In this document: positions 24,099 to 35,027 of the stretch, piece by piece
How the letters are laid out: each line of letters starts with the position of its first letter
How positions within the stretch are numbered: position 1 is the stretch's first letter
Translations under genes and position numbers: made by a program
Notes under the pieces: model-generated
Databases searched by the model: none
Told to the model about the DNA's origin: nothing
Seen by the model: the letters and a program-made list of their open reading frames with translations, nothing else
Source: Symbiodinium natans
Taxonomy: Eukaryota > Sar > Dinophyceae > Suessiales > Symbiodiniaceae
Assembly: GCA_905221605.1 (NCBI GenBank)
Contig: CAJNDS010000569.1
Coordinates: 592,514 to 656,513, forward strand
Direction of reading: 5' to 3'
DNA: 64,000 nucleotides

Positions 24099-24215
24099 TT
24101 CCGAAAATTAGGGTACCTGATTAGGGGTCCTTCTTATATAGAGGAATCCTACTATTTGGGGGGTCTATTTGAAGGGTCCCTCATTTTCGTGAACCCCATA
24201 TCAGCATAGCCCAAA
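24099..24215. mobile_element. Family F element
   Basis: Shares GAAAATTAGGGTACCT, ATCCTACTATTTGGGG and ATTTTCGTGAACCCC, in order, with 48608, 59367 and, in reverse, 33346 and 61198. About 100 bp; ends are partly inverted. Confidence 0.7.
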
Positions 24216-25196
24216 ATAGGGGGGAACCCCCCCCTAATTCATACGCACGAGTACAATAACCCTTAGTTTAGGACATCCCCAACAAAAGGTACCCCCTATG
24301 TTCCGAAACTCCTGTGTGATACCAGAGTTAGCATCCTCGAGCCTAGAGGCTTCCCTGCCCATGCCTCGCCGTTTCTTGTGCAACCGATGAATTCGCCAAC
24401 TTGGAGGGTTCTGCCGGCCTTTGCCAGTACCATGCAAACATCTCTGAGCCCTAGCTGCAGCATGGTCTACAGAGGGGAGAGCCTTAGCTCTGTCCAGAAA
24501 AAGGGCTCCCGGCATCGCTTAGGGTCTGGGTTTCGGGTTTTGGGTTTAGGGTATCTAGGGTCTAGGGTTTAGACTCTCTGTCGGGTTTTTAAGGGTTGCA
24601 GTAGGGCTTGCCGCTTTTCGGGTTCCGGCGGTGAGCTCTGCATGTGAGCTCTGCATGACATTGGCGCGAACCCCCCCCTTTGAAGCATCGTGCTCGTTTG
24701 GGGACCAAAAACCCCAAATCCTTTCGGCGTAAACACACCCTTAAATCTGCAAATTTGTAGGTCCTTGTACTCATGCAGGATTTTGATCATCTCCCATTTC
24801 TCTCTTGTACTAAACAACTCCAGATTATCGGGCCCTTAAGGGGTGGTATGCAACCCAGGGTTCCCTCATAAGGCTCCCCGAAGTAAACCACGAAATCCTA
24901 AACCCTAACCCTAAACCCTAAACCCTAAACAGCTCTCAACCAATCGTTGCAACTTAAAAACCGAAGGCGAGTCCCTTGGTTCCTATGTCTACGTACCCTA
25001 AACCCTAAACCCTGAACCCTAGACCCTAGACCCTAAACCCTAAACCCTAAAACCCTAAACCCTAAACCCTAAACCGTAGACCCTAAACCCTAAAGGTTCA
25101 GGTTCAGGGGTTTGGGGTTTGGGGTCGCCCTTAAGATGATTTCACTTCCAAAATCCCTAATGGAGCCAGAATTCGTTTGAACGGGTTCAAGAGCAG

Positions 25197-25265
25197 GGGT
25201 TTAGGGTTTAGGGTTTAGGGTTTAGGGTTTAGGGTTTAGGGTTTAGGGTTTAGGGTTTAGGGTTG
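25197..25265. repeat. Telomere-like TTTAGGG array
   Basis: Ten perfect units. Confidence 0.95.
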
Positions 25266-25371
25266 CAAAGCCAGCTACAGCGCAACCCGACGCCATCGAT
25301 CACCCACTACTTTAATTTGCAGACCTCCGTGACATGGTGGCTCACATCCAAGGCCTAGGTAACAATCCTAT

Positions 25372-25479
25372 TCTTAGTTGTCCAGTACCTCGGGGTTTTA
25401 AAGGTTAACCTTTGGGAATAAAAGGGGAATATATTAACCCAAAAAGGTTAAAGGTTACAGTAGCTACTCTACTAAGTAT
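25372..25479. mobile_element. Family B element with 4-bp duplication
   Basis: CTTAGTTGTCCAGTACCTC to CTACTCTACTAAG. TATT lies outside both ends. Confidence 0.85.
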
Positions 25480-26187
25480 TACGCTCTAGGTAAACTATGT
25501 AAACCCTGCAATACCGCAACCCTAAACCCATGTTATATAGTTCTATACTCAAATGGTTGAAAAAACCCTAAACCCTAAACCGTGAACCCTGTAGAAGGTC
25601 GCTTTGGGGGGGGGGGGGGGCCAAGTGTCAGTTCGCCACCTCTTCTTCGAACGGTTTCGGCCGCTAAGCCTCAGCCACTGGCCGGTGCTGATGTCCTGAT
25701 ACCTCGGGAGGGCCTTCCTTTAGGGTTTAGGGTGTTTGCTAAGGTACTTGCAACTTCGCAATGGCAAACATGACTCATAACCCCTGTGATCCTAAAACCA
25801 ATAACGAGATGGCTCCTCCCCTACACCCAGCCTTAGCCAGCGGGGGAGCATGTCTAGGCATCTGGGCATCTGTCTGATTGTCAGGGCAGTGAAACAAAAT
25901 GGTGCCTGCGCAACACTACCTTTGCATGACCTACCTACGCAAAAACAAGGCGGGAAAGGCTGGGGAAGAGCTGCTGGAAAGGCACAGCCATCTCAGCAGC
26001 AACCTAACCCGACTTCCTTCACACTGATTGAAAGCAGATGGCTCACTTCAGGCCATGAACACAACGCTCGCGGCCACTGTTTGCGGCAGCAAAGTAAGAC
26101 ATATTTCAAAGAATTGAGGTGCCCCCTGAGATCCCATGCCTGCAGAAATCGAGGAGGTCAAGCCGGCAAAGTCGGCCGTACACACTC

Positions 26188-26280
26188 TACCCAAAGGCTC
26201 CAATGTAGCTCCTTTTTGGGTGAGTTATAGGGGATTAGAGTATACTACCCCAAAAGGTACTACATAGGAGCCTTTGGGTA
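26188..26280. mobile_element. Family E palindromic element
   Basis: Arms CCCAAAGGCTCC and GGAGCCTTTGGG flank a 70-bp core and are bounded by TA on both sides, as in Tc1/mariner-type insertions. A second copy is at 55865-55971. Confidence 0.85.
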
Positions 26281-26297
26281 AACTGTTGAGCTAACCT

Positions 26298-26392
26298 CCT
26301 ACTACTCCTACTACTCCTAGTACTCCTGCTACTCCTACTACTCCTACTACTCCTATTTCTCCTATTACTCCTACTACTCCTACTACTCCAAA
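26298..26392. repeat. CTACTACTC nonamer microsatellite
   Basis: About ten units with a few substitutions, plus-strand pyrimidine-rich. Confidence 0.9.
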
Positions 26393-26769
26393 GCTAACCT
26401 CACAGCCGCGCGTGGGTTGGCCGCAGGCTGCGAGCTGGCTGTGAACTCGTGCCAAAGCTGCGCTGTTTCTTCGACGTCCTCAGGACTTTTTTTTCTGGGA
26501 ACTCAAGCCCTATAGGGTTTAGGGGGTTTAGGGTTTAGGGTTTAGGGTTTAGGGTTTAGGGTTCAGATGGGTTTAGGGTCTAGGGCTTCGCCTTGCAAGG
26601 GGCTTGTAAGCCTTCAGGATGCTCAGGGCCTCAGGGGGGGGGCACATCCTAACACCCGAAGCGTCTGAAGCCTGTGGAATCCTGCCCTTCTCAAGGGGCG
26701 TATCCGGGGCAACAAACCCAGCTCTCTCTCTCTCTCTCTCACAGGAAAAAGTGGTGCCCCCCTACTAAA

Positions 26770-26940
26770 CCCTTATACTCTGAACCTTGAACCCTTGAAC
26801 CCTTGAACCCTTGAACCCTTAAACCCTTGAACCCTTGAACCCTTGAACCCTTGAACCCTTAAACCCTTGAACCCTTAAACCCTTAAACCCTTAGACCCTT
26901 AGACCTTAAACCCTTAAACCCTAAACCCGAAACCCTAAAC
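26770..26940. repeat. AACCCTTG octamer array
   Basis: About 18 octamers, drifting to AACCCTTA and then to CCCTAAA at the right. An expanded 8-nt variant of the telomere-type repeat. Confidence 0.9.
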
Positions 26941-27019
26941 CAACTCTCTCTCTCTCTCCTGCACGCATCTATCTCTCTCTCCCTCTCTCCCTCTTTCTCT
27001 CGCACAGGCGCTCAGCAAC

Positions 27020-27114
27020 CTCGCCGAGGCGCGCAGAAGAGCGGCCCGACGACTTGGAAGTACGTCGGCCCATGGGTGAGAGCAGGTTCGGCTCGCTGAA
27101 GCTGATGACGACCC
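27020..27114 (-). CDS. Copy 1 exon j, VVISFSEPNLLSP
   Basis: Follows CCCTTGAAAG|G and ends at GTTGCTG. The start GVVISFSEP matches GVLLAFEDP in the last exon of copy 2 (56535-56614), in the same phase. Copy 2 stops after 25 residues; copy 1 continues RRTSKSSGRSSARLGE to a donor. The intron upstream carries telomere-type bases TAAACCCTTGAAAG right up to the acceptor. Confidence 0.6.
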
Positions 27115-27118
27115 CTTT

Positions 27119-27290
27119 CAAGGGTTTAGGGTTTGATTGGGGTTTAGGGGTTTGATTAGGGTTTAGGGATTGATTAGGGTTTAGGGTTTGATTAGGGTTT
27201 CAGGGTTTTCAGGGTTTCAGGGTTTCAGGGTTTCAGGGTTTCAGGGTTTCAGGGTTTCAGGGTTTCAGGGTTTCAGGGTTTCAGGGATTC
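27119..27290. repeat. TTTCAGGG octamer array
   Basis: First four GATTAGGGTTTAGGG units, then about 12 perfect TTTCAGGG octamers. A homogenised 8-nt variant. Confidence 0.9.
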
Positions 27291-27911
27291 AACAGGTTTG
27301 GGTCTAGGACTTAGGGGTTTCTTCTTGCCACACGCCTCGATGGGTTTAGGGCTGAAAAGCAGAGGCTGACCCCAGACCTCCCATCCTATACCCCCCCCCC
27401 ACCCTATGCTGTCACACCATCTCAACCCGCCTACTAAACCCTAAACCCTAAACCCACACGCCAAAAACGCAGAAGCACCTCTCCAGTCCCACGCCGAAAT
27501 TCCGAATGCAATCCAAAGCCCAAGCACCTCCCCACACAACACCGCACAAAGCAAACAAGCCAGGGTTTAGGGTTTAGGGTTTAGGGCTCAGGGTTTAGGG
27601 TTTAGAGTTTAGAGTTTAGGGTTCCTCCCCCCCCCCCCCCCCCCCCTCCCCCTTTTCTGTTACACCATGGTGGAGTCAGGGGCGCGGATGTTCAAGGTTT
27701 GAGATGTTAAGGGCACCACACCCACCCAAGAAGAAAATGAGAACAAGAAATGTTCGATTTAGGGTTTAGGGTTTAGGGTTTAGGGTTTAGGGTAGAAGGG
27801 CTCGGAACCCGGGTTCGGGGGTGTGTTCGGGGCCTTTCAGGATTGTCCAGCTCTGAGAACAATTTACACACATTAAAAAGACACAAGTCAAACCTGGCAA
27901 CAATAGCAAAG

Positions 27912-28018
27912 AACCTAAACCCTAAACCCTAAACCCTAAACCCTAAACCCTAAACCCTAAACCCTAAACCCTAAACCCTAAACCCTAAACCCTAAACCCT
28001 AAACCCTAGACCCTAAAC
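27912..28018. repeat. Telomere-like CCCTAAA array
   Basis: About 15 perfect units beside exon i of copy 1. Confidence 0.95.
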
Positions 28019-28037
28019 AACAAGAATCACAATGAAC

Positions 28038-28105
28038 CAAGGTGCCGATTCGTCCGAATCTGCTCTGGACCACCTGGAAGGTCCCATGGATGGTGCCATA
28101 ATGGC
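28038..28105 (-). CDS. Copy 1 exon i, HYGTIHGTFQVVQSRFG
   Basis: Bounded by TTCCTGCAG|G and GTTCATTG. It aligns without gap to KYGSLVGAFQVVRTRFG inside the single exon 57537-57650 of copy 2. The match fixes the strand as minus; the plus-strand ORF here is accidental. Entry phase 1 fits exon h. Confidence 0.85.
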
Positions 28106-28585
28106 CTGCAGGAACTTAGGGTTTAGGGTTTAGGGTTTAGGGGTACATATACGTGGGGTTGTAAGTAACCCCAAAAAACGGGGTTCCAGTTAGAACTACC
28201 TGGGACTCTACATATCTGAACTCTCATTACAAGAGAGCCCCTAACTTTCGCCACCCTCCCCCACTGGATAACAATCCAATAAGCCGCCACGCGCCATGCA
28301 GGGCCCAGACTCTAAACCCTAAACCCACTTCCAGTTTCCGTTTCCAAGACAGGTGCTGAAAGTCATTTTTTGGGAGTCTTGCATCGAGCTTCTGTCGGGT
28401 AGCTCAGGCTCGATGTTTCGAGTGTCTAACCTGCTTCAGCGTACCAACATCCCTAAACACTAAAACCCTAACCCTCATGAAATCACCTCGCGCAATCTCG
28501 TGTGGTCGGCCGTGGACTGTTCGAAGGCCTGATTATACTGTTGCCTCCGATTTTAAGAACATTGGCCGCTATTCTGCGGTAGCCC

Positions 28586-28789
28586 TTGAAATGTTACCCC
28601 CTATACTACCAGTCCTTCATCGGGATTCTAGTACCCCTTATTACTCTATTCCCCTTAGAACCTTAATAGAAAATCATGTTTTATATCCTCTTGGGTTTTA
28701 TATGAACAAAAATAAAAAAATGATTCCCAAGGGGGATATAGACTATAGTCCCTACTGAGGACTCTTAGTTTCAGGGGGAGCATCCTGAG
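28586..28789. mobile_element. Family A element, enlarged, perfect 8-bp duplication
   Basis: GGTAGCCC lies outside both ends. The copy is about 204 bp because extra A+T-rich DNA (28660-28740) sits in the middle. Ends are decayed (TTGAAATG/CATCCTGA). Confidence 0.85.
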
Positions 28790-29247
28790 GTAGCCCTATT
28801 GATTTGGGCGACCCGCAATGCTGCGAAGTTCGTGCTCTTCTTATCCTGGCAGGGGAAAGCAGCAAAATCAAAAAGGTGCGTGGGTTTAGGGTTTAGAGTT
28901 TAGGGTTTAGGGTTTAGGGTTTAGGGTTTAGGCTCTCGCGCTCGCACAAGGCAGGCAAGGACTCGGTTGGAAGGTTCTCACCATGACAATCCGCCAGATT
29001 CCCACTCAAGCGCAGCTCCAAACGCGATAAATTAATAGTGTAGGTCAACGAACCATGTGGAGGTGGCATCTCGTGCTGCGAGGACAGTTCATTGACCATT
29101 CTCGTTCCATCTGACACTACATGTTTGCCTACTATAACGGTTCTGTGCTGACATTCCCCATCTACCTCACTCGCCGGTTGCACAGAAAACATATACTAGA
29201 AAACAGATACCCAGATTTAAAAGGGTTTAGGGTTTAGGGTTTAGGTT

Positions 29248-29274
29248 GGGGGGGGGGGGGGGGGGGGGGGGGGG
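29248..29274. repeat. G27 homopolymer
   Basis: Pure guanine directly after four TTTAGGG units. Confidence 0.95.
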
Positions 29275-31090
29275 CGGGCCCATGGTTGTTCGGGTGGCAT
29301 TTTTCCCAGATGGGCTCAGAGCGCCGAACTCTTGCCGGATCTCCGCAATGACGCCAGCGGAGGGGGAAGAGATGGCGGGAGGGAACGTTTCCGTGGGTCG
29401 GAGTGCGCCCCGGGGCCATGCACTCACTCAAAACCAAAAAGGAGTGATCATTAAGAAGACCTGGCGACCTTCGGCTGCAAGGCCCGGCAAGAGCACAGCT
29501 TCAGATTCAATAGTTTTCTGGAGCCGGCCTGTCTGTACATTCCGTTTAGACTTTGTTTACGAAACAAGCCCCCCCCCAAGCAAGTTTCCAAGGAGTAGCC
29601 CGACCAGCTGCCCGAAGGCACTTTAGTATATGGGTAGGGTTTATGGTTTGGGGCTTTGGGTTACCCGGATTAGTCGCCCAGCCAGGGGCTCAAAAGAAGA
29701 AGGGCATGGTAACTTCAAACCTATAAGCCTTCAACCCTCTTCCCGTTTATAGAGGGTGTCCGAACATGGTGCAATTGTCTGGGGAGGCCTAGATACTGCC
29801 GGCGCAAACATTAAGTCCCATTAGCAAGTGTCCACACCCTGAAAAGGGGGTCTGGGGTTTTGGGGGCTTTCGATGTTTCAAACCCAATGGGTGATAGATA
29901 AGCGCGCATAGGTTTAGTTTAGGGTTTCGCATGATCCGAGGGCCACACCCTAAACCTAAATCCTAAACCCTATAAATCCTATAAATCCTATAAACGCTAT
30001 AAACCCTACAAACCCTATAGAGCCTATAAACCCTATAAACCCTAAACCTAAGCAAGCCCAGAACACAACCTAGCCCTAAACCCTTTTGCATCCAGGCCTG
30101 GGCGGTCGGCCGGGGATTCCCTAAGCCCTAAACCCCAAACCATGATTAACCCCACGAGGAAAGCGCTTTTTGCCGCCCGGCCAGAACGCACGCAAACACT
30201 GCGGGACTCTACCAGCACTGCAGCAGAGACATCTCGCCACCCAGGACACAATGAAAACAAAGACTTGCATAAGGGTTTGGGGTTTATAGGGTTGAGGGAT
30301 CAATCCAGAGTCAGGCCAGTATAGGGCGGAGCCTCAAAACGAAATGTCACTACGAAGCCTCGCAGAAGGTGAAATTAAGCTCCTCTACCTGGGCCTTCAT
30401 CACTTGGGAATCTTAGGCTTTGGGTACCCTGTAATCCTAAACCCTAAACCCTGTAAACCTAAACCCTGAACCCGGTGATGGGACGGAGGCCTGGAGTCTC
30501 GAGGAGCCTTCCACGTGATGCGAGGCAACGTTCTCAAAAGGCTTCAGAACTTCAAGCAACAAAACCAAACACGAGCCCTAAACCCTAAACCCTAAACCCT
30601 GAACCCTAAACCCTAAACCCCCCTCTTTGGGTTTAGGATTTTAGGGTCTAGGGTTTAGGGTCCCCTATAAGGTTTGGGGGTTTTGGGGCGCAGGGGTTTA
30701 ATGCTCCTACACCTTACCCCCAAGACCTGAAACCTGATGCCCTAAACCCTAAACCCTAAACCCTAAACCCTAAACCCTTGAAGCAGCTCTTAGCAAACGG
30801 ACTGCTGCCTCTGAGCAGTTGCCCATAAAGACTTGGCTGGCCCCGGTGTTCTGTATATGTACACGATTATTACGTATGTGTATATATATGCAAACTTTTG
30901 CATGGCCCAAAACACGCCTCCGGTCTCCGATTAGGGTTTAGGGTGTAGGGTGTAGGGTTTAGTTTTTTCGCACCCGTTTAGGGTTTAGGGTTTAGGCTTT
31001 GGGGACATTTTTAGGGACCAACCAAGTGCTGTGTGCGCATTCGATGTGGCTCGCTGGAACCACATCCGCAACTCCTACGTCCGGCGATTG
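29275..31090. other. Part of the long copy 1 intron
   Basis: Holds CCTATAAAT/C nonamers at 29968-30042, short CCCTAAA arrays near 30580 and 30740, and a TA/TG run at 30850-30890. ORF 29246-29626 begins in the G-run and is probably not coding. Confidence 0.45.
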
Positions 31091-31092
31091 AA

Positions 31093-31195
31093 ACTTAGTT
31101 GTCCAGTACCTAGGGGTTTTAAAGGTTAACCTTTGGGAATATAAGGGGAATATATTAACCCAAAAAGGTTAAAGGTTAGCTACTCTACTACTAAG
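31093..31195. mobile_element. Family B element with 4-bp duplication
   Basis: CTTAGTTGTCCAGTACC to CTACTCTACTACTAAG with GAAA outside both ends. Almost identical to the copies at 10266, 37145 and 62883, so young. Confidence 0.9.
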
Positions 31196-31234
31196 GAAAG
31201 GCTGAAGTCCCCACTCTAAAGGTACGGGGCCCAA

Positions 31235-31312
31235 ATAATTGGAACAGGGTTCCGGGGGTCACTAGGGACCATGAGGGAATGCTATTAGTAATTCTTCCGA
31301 CCCCTATAATAA
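31235..31312. mobile_element. Family D element
   Basis: ATTGGAACAGGGTTCCGGGG to ATTCTTCCGACCCCTATAAT. Shares its right end with 32135-32228. Confidence 0.65.
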
Positions 31313-31505
31313 ACCCTAAACCCTAAACACGAAACCCCCAGCTGCTTCCAGCGGCTGAGGGGTCGATTTCAAAGAGTGGACCTCTGCGGCTGCTGGGCAA
31401 ACCAGCCGACTTGGGTTCAAGACCCAGGAGAGTGAGACCCTGAACCCTCAACCTTTTGACCCATAAACCCTAAACCCCAAACCCTGAACCCTAAATCTCA
31501 TCTGC

Positions 31506-32087
31506 TCACTGGAACTGGGTGGCTTTCTCAGGGATCTGATGGACCTTTGAACGACGAGGCTCCTCAGCTCCACAGAGATCATTCGCCTCCGAGCATTGGG
31601 GAGACCCGGCTACAGGCTCATCCTGACTCGTGAGGACGTCGACCTCCTCGGCTCCTGTTGCTTCACGGTCTTCATGTGCGAACCAGAGCACCTCCCCGTG
31701 CATGGATGAAGCACGACTGGGATTCACTGAACCTCTGGCTGCTTCGACATGAGGGACCTTGTGGGTTGCCCGATCAGGAAACCGAAGGTTCGACGACTTC
31801 TCCCAGAACTGCCTTGCCAAAGCCACACTCCGAAATGCGATGAAGCAGTAGCCGAGGAAGCAATTGGTCCGGCCCTCCTTTGCGGGAAGATGCAGGTAAA
31901 GAAGATCGCTCTCCGTGAAGCCCAGCGCAAGCACTGCGGACAGAACTTCCTGCGCCCGGGCGCGACAGGGAAGATTCTTGATCGCGACGGTGTCCGCCGA
32001 CTCGGGCCAACCCTGACGGCAAACTGCTGGGTCAGGCTCGCGACGCGGAACTCCCCAAACTTCGAGGATGCCCCTCAAGCTTGTCAT
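31506..32087 (-). CDS. Mei2-like RNA-recognition protein, intronless
   Basis: A 193-codon ORF from ATG at 32087 to TGA at 31506. Residues about 33-100 carry the Mei2-type C-terminal RRM: VAIKNLPCRARAQEVL matches the RNP2 strand and helix 1, and LGYCFIAFRSVALARQFWE matches the RNP1 strand and helix 2 (usual form VGYAFINF). The loop KEGRTNCF replaces the usual NVG region. After the domain comes NPSRASSMHGEVLWF, also typical of dinoflagellate Mei2-like proteins, then a glutamate-rich tail. The family binds RNA and is greatly expanded in dinoflagellates. It lies inside the 4.6-kb intron of copy 1 on the same strand and has no introns, which suggests a retrocopy. Confidence 0.85.
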   Translation of the reverse strand: MTSLRGILEVWGVPRREPDPAVCRQGWPESADTVAIKNLPCRARAQEVLSAVLALGFTESDLLYLHLPAKEGRTNCFLGYCFIAFRSVALARQFWEKSSNLRFPDRATHKVPHVEAARGSVNPSRASSMHGEVLWFAHEDREATGAEEVDVLTSQDEPVAGSPQCSEANDLCGAEEPRRSKVHQIPEKATQFQ

Positions 32088-32134
32088 CAGCCGTTGAGGC
32101 GGGGGTAGGGACCTCCCTCCCCCAATCTAGGGGC

Positions 32135-32228
32135 CTGAAGAATTCGAATCGGGTTTTGGGGGCTATTCTAGTACAACTACCAAGGGGCCATAAGGGAATA
32201 CTATAACTCTTCCGACCCCTATATTGCT
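32135..32228. mobile_element. Family D element upstream of the Mei2-like ORF
   Basis: GAATCGGGTTTTGGGGGC to CTCTTCCGACCCCTATATTG; contains CCATAAGGGAATACTATA, shared with 31235 and 43362. Confidence 0.65.
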
Positions 32229-32603
32229 CGAGGGCTGTGAGGTAGCCAAAATGGAGCTCAGGGACGTGGCTTTCACAAAGGGCCTCCTTTCAGGAGGGAA
32301 CCCACAGCGTCGGCCATGGGCTCAGGCGAAAACAGCTTTTAAGGCCGACAGGGTTCGCCAGGGTAGGGTACCCAAACTCTAAACCCTAAACCCTAAAGTT
32401 AGGGTAGGTTAGGCTATTCTCAGAATTGAAGGTGCCTTCTGGAGCTGAGGGGTATTAGGGCATGAGCCAATTTGGGGTGGCTGGGACTCCTGCGTGTGGG
32501 GACTAGATGGTACGCAGCGCGTATATTCGATTCGCCTTGAGCCAATTTTGGCTAACGAAAGGATGGTTTGGGGTATAAACCCTGCTAGTAACCCTAAACC
32601 CAA

Positions 32604-32682
32604 GCCCTCTAAACCCTCTAAACCCTCTAAACCCCCTAAACCCTCTAACCCTCTAAACCCTCTAAACCCTCTAAACCCTTTA
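32604..32682. repeat. CCTCTAAAC nonamer array
   Basis: About eight CCTCTAAAC units, a 9-nt variant of the telomere-type repeat. Confidence 0.9.
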
Positions 32683-32720
32683 GGTGCTCTACGTCCGCGG
32701 ACACTTTGCTTTGGGCCGAC

Positions 32721-32760
32721 CTGCGCTCCAGCGCACCGGCAAATCCTGGTAGTTGAAGAC
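32721..32760 (-). CDS. Copy 1 exon h, VFNYQDLPVRWSA
   Basis: Between ATGGCAG|G and GTCGGC. It aligns residue for residue with VFNFEDLPVRWTS at the start of 57537-57650. In copy 2 the reading continues without an intron, whereas here a 4615-nt intron follows. Phase 0 in, phase 1 out. Confidence 0.85.
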
Positions 32761-32823
32761 CTGCCATGCCAACACATAGTCGGGTTTAGGGTTTCGGGCA
32801 ACATGGTCGGTTCAGGGTTGGGG

Positions 32824-32923
32824 TTGGGATGTTCCCCCGTATACCAGCAGTCCTTAATAGGGATTCTACTAGGGGGGGGGGGGGTGGTACTCTAATCCCT
32901 AATTAAGGACTGTTAGTTTCAGG
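32824..32923. mobile_element. Family A element, right end lost
   Basis: TTGGGATGTTCCCCCGTATA to GGACTGTTAGTTTCAGG. A G13 run occupies the centre. Confidence 0.8.
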
Positions 32924-33345
32924 CCCTAAACGCCAAACCCTAACCCTAAAACCTAAACCCTTATAGGGCTTGGGAGTTCCCTAAACAAGTGACGATTCAC
33001 TAAATGAGAACGAGAGTGATGAACATATGTGTCAAAAACATTCCCAGTTTAGGGTTTAGGGTTTGGGGTTTGGGGTTTAGGGTTTAGGGGTTGGGGTTAT
33101 TTGATTCATCAACAAAATCACACTTATTCATGATGCTTTTCCATGGGCATTTACCGTTTTCATATTGCACGCATTGATTCCCAGTGTACCAACCACCACG
33201 ATTGTTGCAAGCAACATCCCAAAAACCCTAATTACACCCTAAACCTTAAACCCATCACGACTGGTACTAGAGTCACAGCTAGCCAAGTCGGCCACCAAGT
33301 AAAGCTATGCTCTTCTTTTCAAGGCAAAAGTTGTGAAGTTCACGA

Positions 33346-33430
33346 AAAAAATGGACCCCTCATATGGAGCCCCAAATAGTAGGATGCCCTTATAATCAGG
33401 ACACGAATAAGGTACCCCTAATATCCCAAG
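33346..33430. mobile_element. Family F element, reverse orientation
   Basis: GAAAAAAATGGACCCC, CCCCAAATAGTAGGAT and AATAAGGTACCCCTAAT match the reverse of the copies at 24099 and 59367. Confidence 0.65.
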
Positions 33431-34692
33431 CCCCCCCCCCATATCACTGATGCAAGAGTGATGGACAATTCAAAAACAACGTGTGAGGAACTTTCAGTCG
33501 TTCTGTCAGCTACAGGATTTTTCTGTGTTGGACATGATGTCTAAATCTGTGAAAATGTCAAGATTTTCAGCAGCGTCTGGATAAAGATTAAAATGCACAA
33601 TATGTGATGGTGTTTTGGTATTTCGCTTGGTTACTGCTTTCAGCTTCCTCTAAGTCTGCACCTATATATTCAGCGGTGGGGAAGCCATATTGGGGGTTGG
33701 GCGGGAGGGGGTGTAGCTCGGCTTGGTACGTCTCTCGAGACCTCCATGTCGGACGATTTGCCGAAACAAGCAGGCACCCCCAAACCAGAAATCATGCGGG
33801 AAGCCTTGCTTTCGTTGTTCCCGTCCAAGTGGTGCTTGGACAACACAGAAAAGGGTCCCCCTACACCCTGGCAGATACTTTGACCTAAGAACTCCACACC
33901 TACTTTTTGTAGCCTGTGGTTGCAACACCCCTTATAGGATTCCGCTGAACCCTAAGCCCCTAAACCATCCTAAACCCCGAACCCTCTTACAACCTACCAA
34001 AAGTGGGGTTCAGCAAACGAACGACGAAGCAAGCTTCGCGGGGACACGAGCTTTGCATCACAGAGTTCGGTATATGAAGCCTTTTGCGTTTACAAGGATT
34101 CTGTCGGGCTTTTGGGGCTAAGGAGATTTAGGAACCCTAAGCCCAAAAGCCCTAAACCGGCTGCAAAATTTGCTGGGAGTTCCTGTAGGTCAGGGATCCA
34201 CAGCGAGATCGTCATTATGCCCAGGCTCTTAAGAACTCTCAAGGTTCAGGGTTTAAGGCCGAGGGTTTAGGTGAGACTGGAGTTTTAGATTGCCCTGAGC
34301 AGTTAGAGGTTGTTTCTACACCCCGCATGATGCGGGTCGTTTCTGAGCAAGTCTTGGCGACCGACAAGAGGTCCTCAAGAGGCTCCCAAGAGTCGCAGAA
34401 AGGCTTTGAGCCTTCTCAACCCCCTTCATATAGGCAGAATAAACTAATTTTCAAGAGGTCCTCAAGAGGCTTTCAAGAGGCTTGAGCCTTCTCAACCCCC
34501 TTCGTATAGGTAGAAAAAAATTCCTTCTCAAGAGGTCCTCAAGAGGCTCAGAGAGGCCCTTTTGAGCATCGGACTTTGGAGGCTGCCGGCAAACACGCAA
34601 CTTCTTAGAAGTCACATCACGCAAAAACATCACGCAAACTGTTCTATGCAACCATATCACCCTAAACCCTAAACCCGAAACCCCCTTCCCAC

Positions 34693-34788
34693 CTTCTGCG
34701 GCAGGGTGCCCTCCTGGTCCAGCCCCCGCTGCGCTTCGTCGCAGATCCGCTGTAGCAGCTGCACGGTGTGGGGTGCTGTGAAGAAGTC
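34693..34788 (-). CDS. Copy 1 exon g, DFFTAPHTVQLLQRICDEAQ
   Basis: 32 codons between CCCTAAACCCAAG|G and GTGGGAAG. It aligns without gaps to DFFPSPHTTQLMQQ plus VCDEAQRGLESDGSIPNK of copy 2, 20 of 32 identical. Copy 2 is split there by a 496-nt intron; copy 1 is not. The intron upstream of this exon ends in a telomere-like array that touches the acceptor. Function not recognised. Confidence 0.88.
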
Positions 34789-34917
34789 CTTGGGTTTAGG
34801 GTTGAGGGTTTAGGGTTTAGGGTTTAGGGTTTGAGGGCTTGGGGCTTCATCGCTCACACTCGGACAGGCCAGGCGAGGTACAATCTGGGCTCAGGGTAAT
34901 TTAGGGTTTCGGGTTAG

Positions 34918-35027
34918 GGGGTAACCCAGGAATGTTACAACAAGGGCATCCTTTTTGGGGTAGGTTACTGGATAAGGGTAACCTTGCACCAACAAAACGA
35001 TAAATGGGTACCACTGGGCTGCCAAGC
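34918..35027. mobile_element. Family G element
   Basis: AACAAGGGCATCCTTTTTGG, GGGTAGGTTACTGGATAAGG and GGGTACCACTGGGCTGCCAA match the copies at 50068 and 41595. Lies in a copy-1-specific intron. Confidence 0.7.

Larger units (their letters stand above)
22163..25370. other. Repeat-rich stretch without a supported gene
   Basis: Holds a duplicated 26-base GCAACCTGGTTTCTTGCC-type repeat at 22457-22500, a family K element at 23215-23420, telomere-like arrays at 23489-23567, 24998-25098 and 25197-25265, and a family F element at 24099-24215. ORFs at 22894-23181 and 24234-24515 have no paralogue or splice support. Confidence 0.45.

Noticed and set aside
28032-28111. Plus-strand ORF MNQGADSSESALDHLEG
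   Set aside because: The minus strand aligns gaplessly to copy 2 (YGT-x-x-GTFQVV), so the plus reading is accidental.
31380-31440. tRNA-like 3' end with loop TTCAAGA
   Set aside because: A T-arm-like hairpin exists, but the upstream anticodon-like loop lacks U33 and no matching acceptor stem is found.
34856-34884. Mini-exon with a 67-69-nt telomeric intron next to copy 1 exon g
   Set aside because: It shares TGGCCTGTCC with copy 2, but the exon at 35591-35644 gives a longer gapless alignment to the same region, so the mini-exon is not needed.
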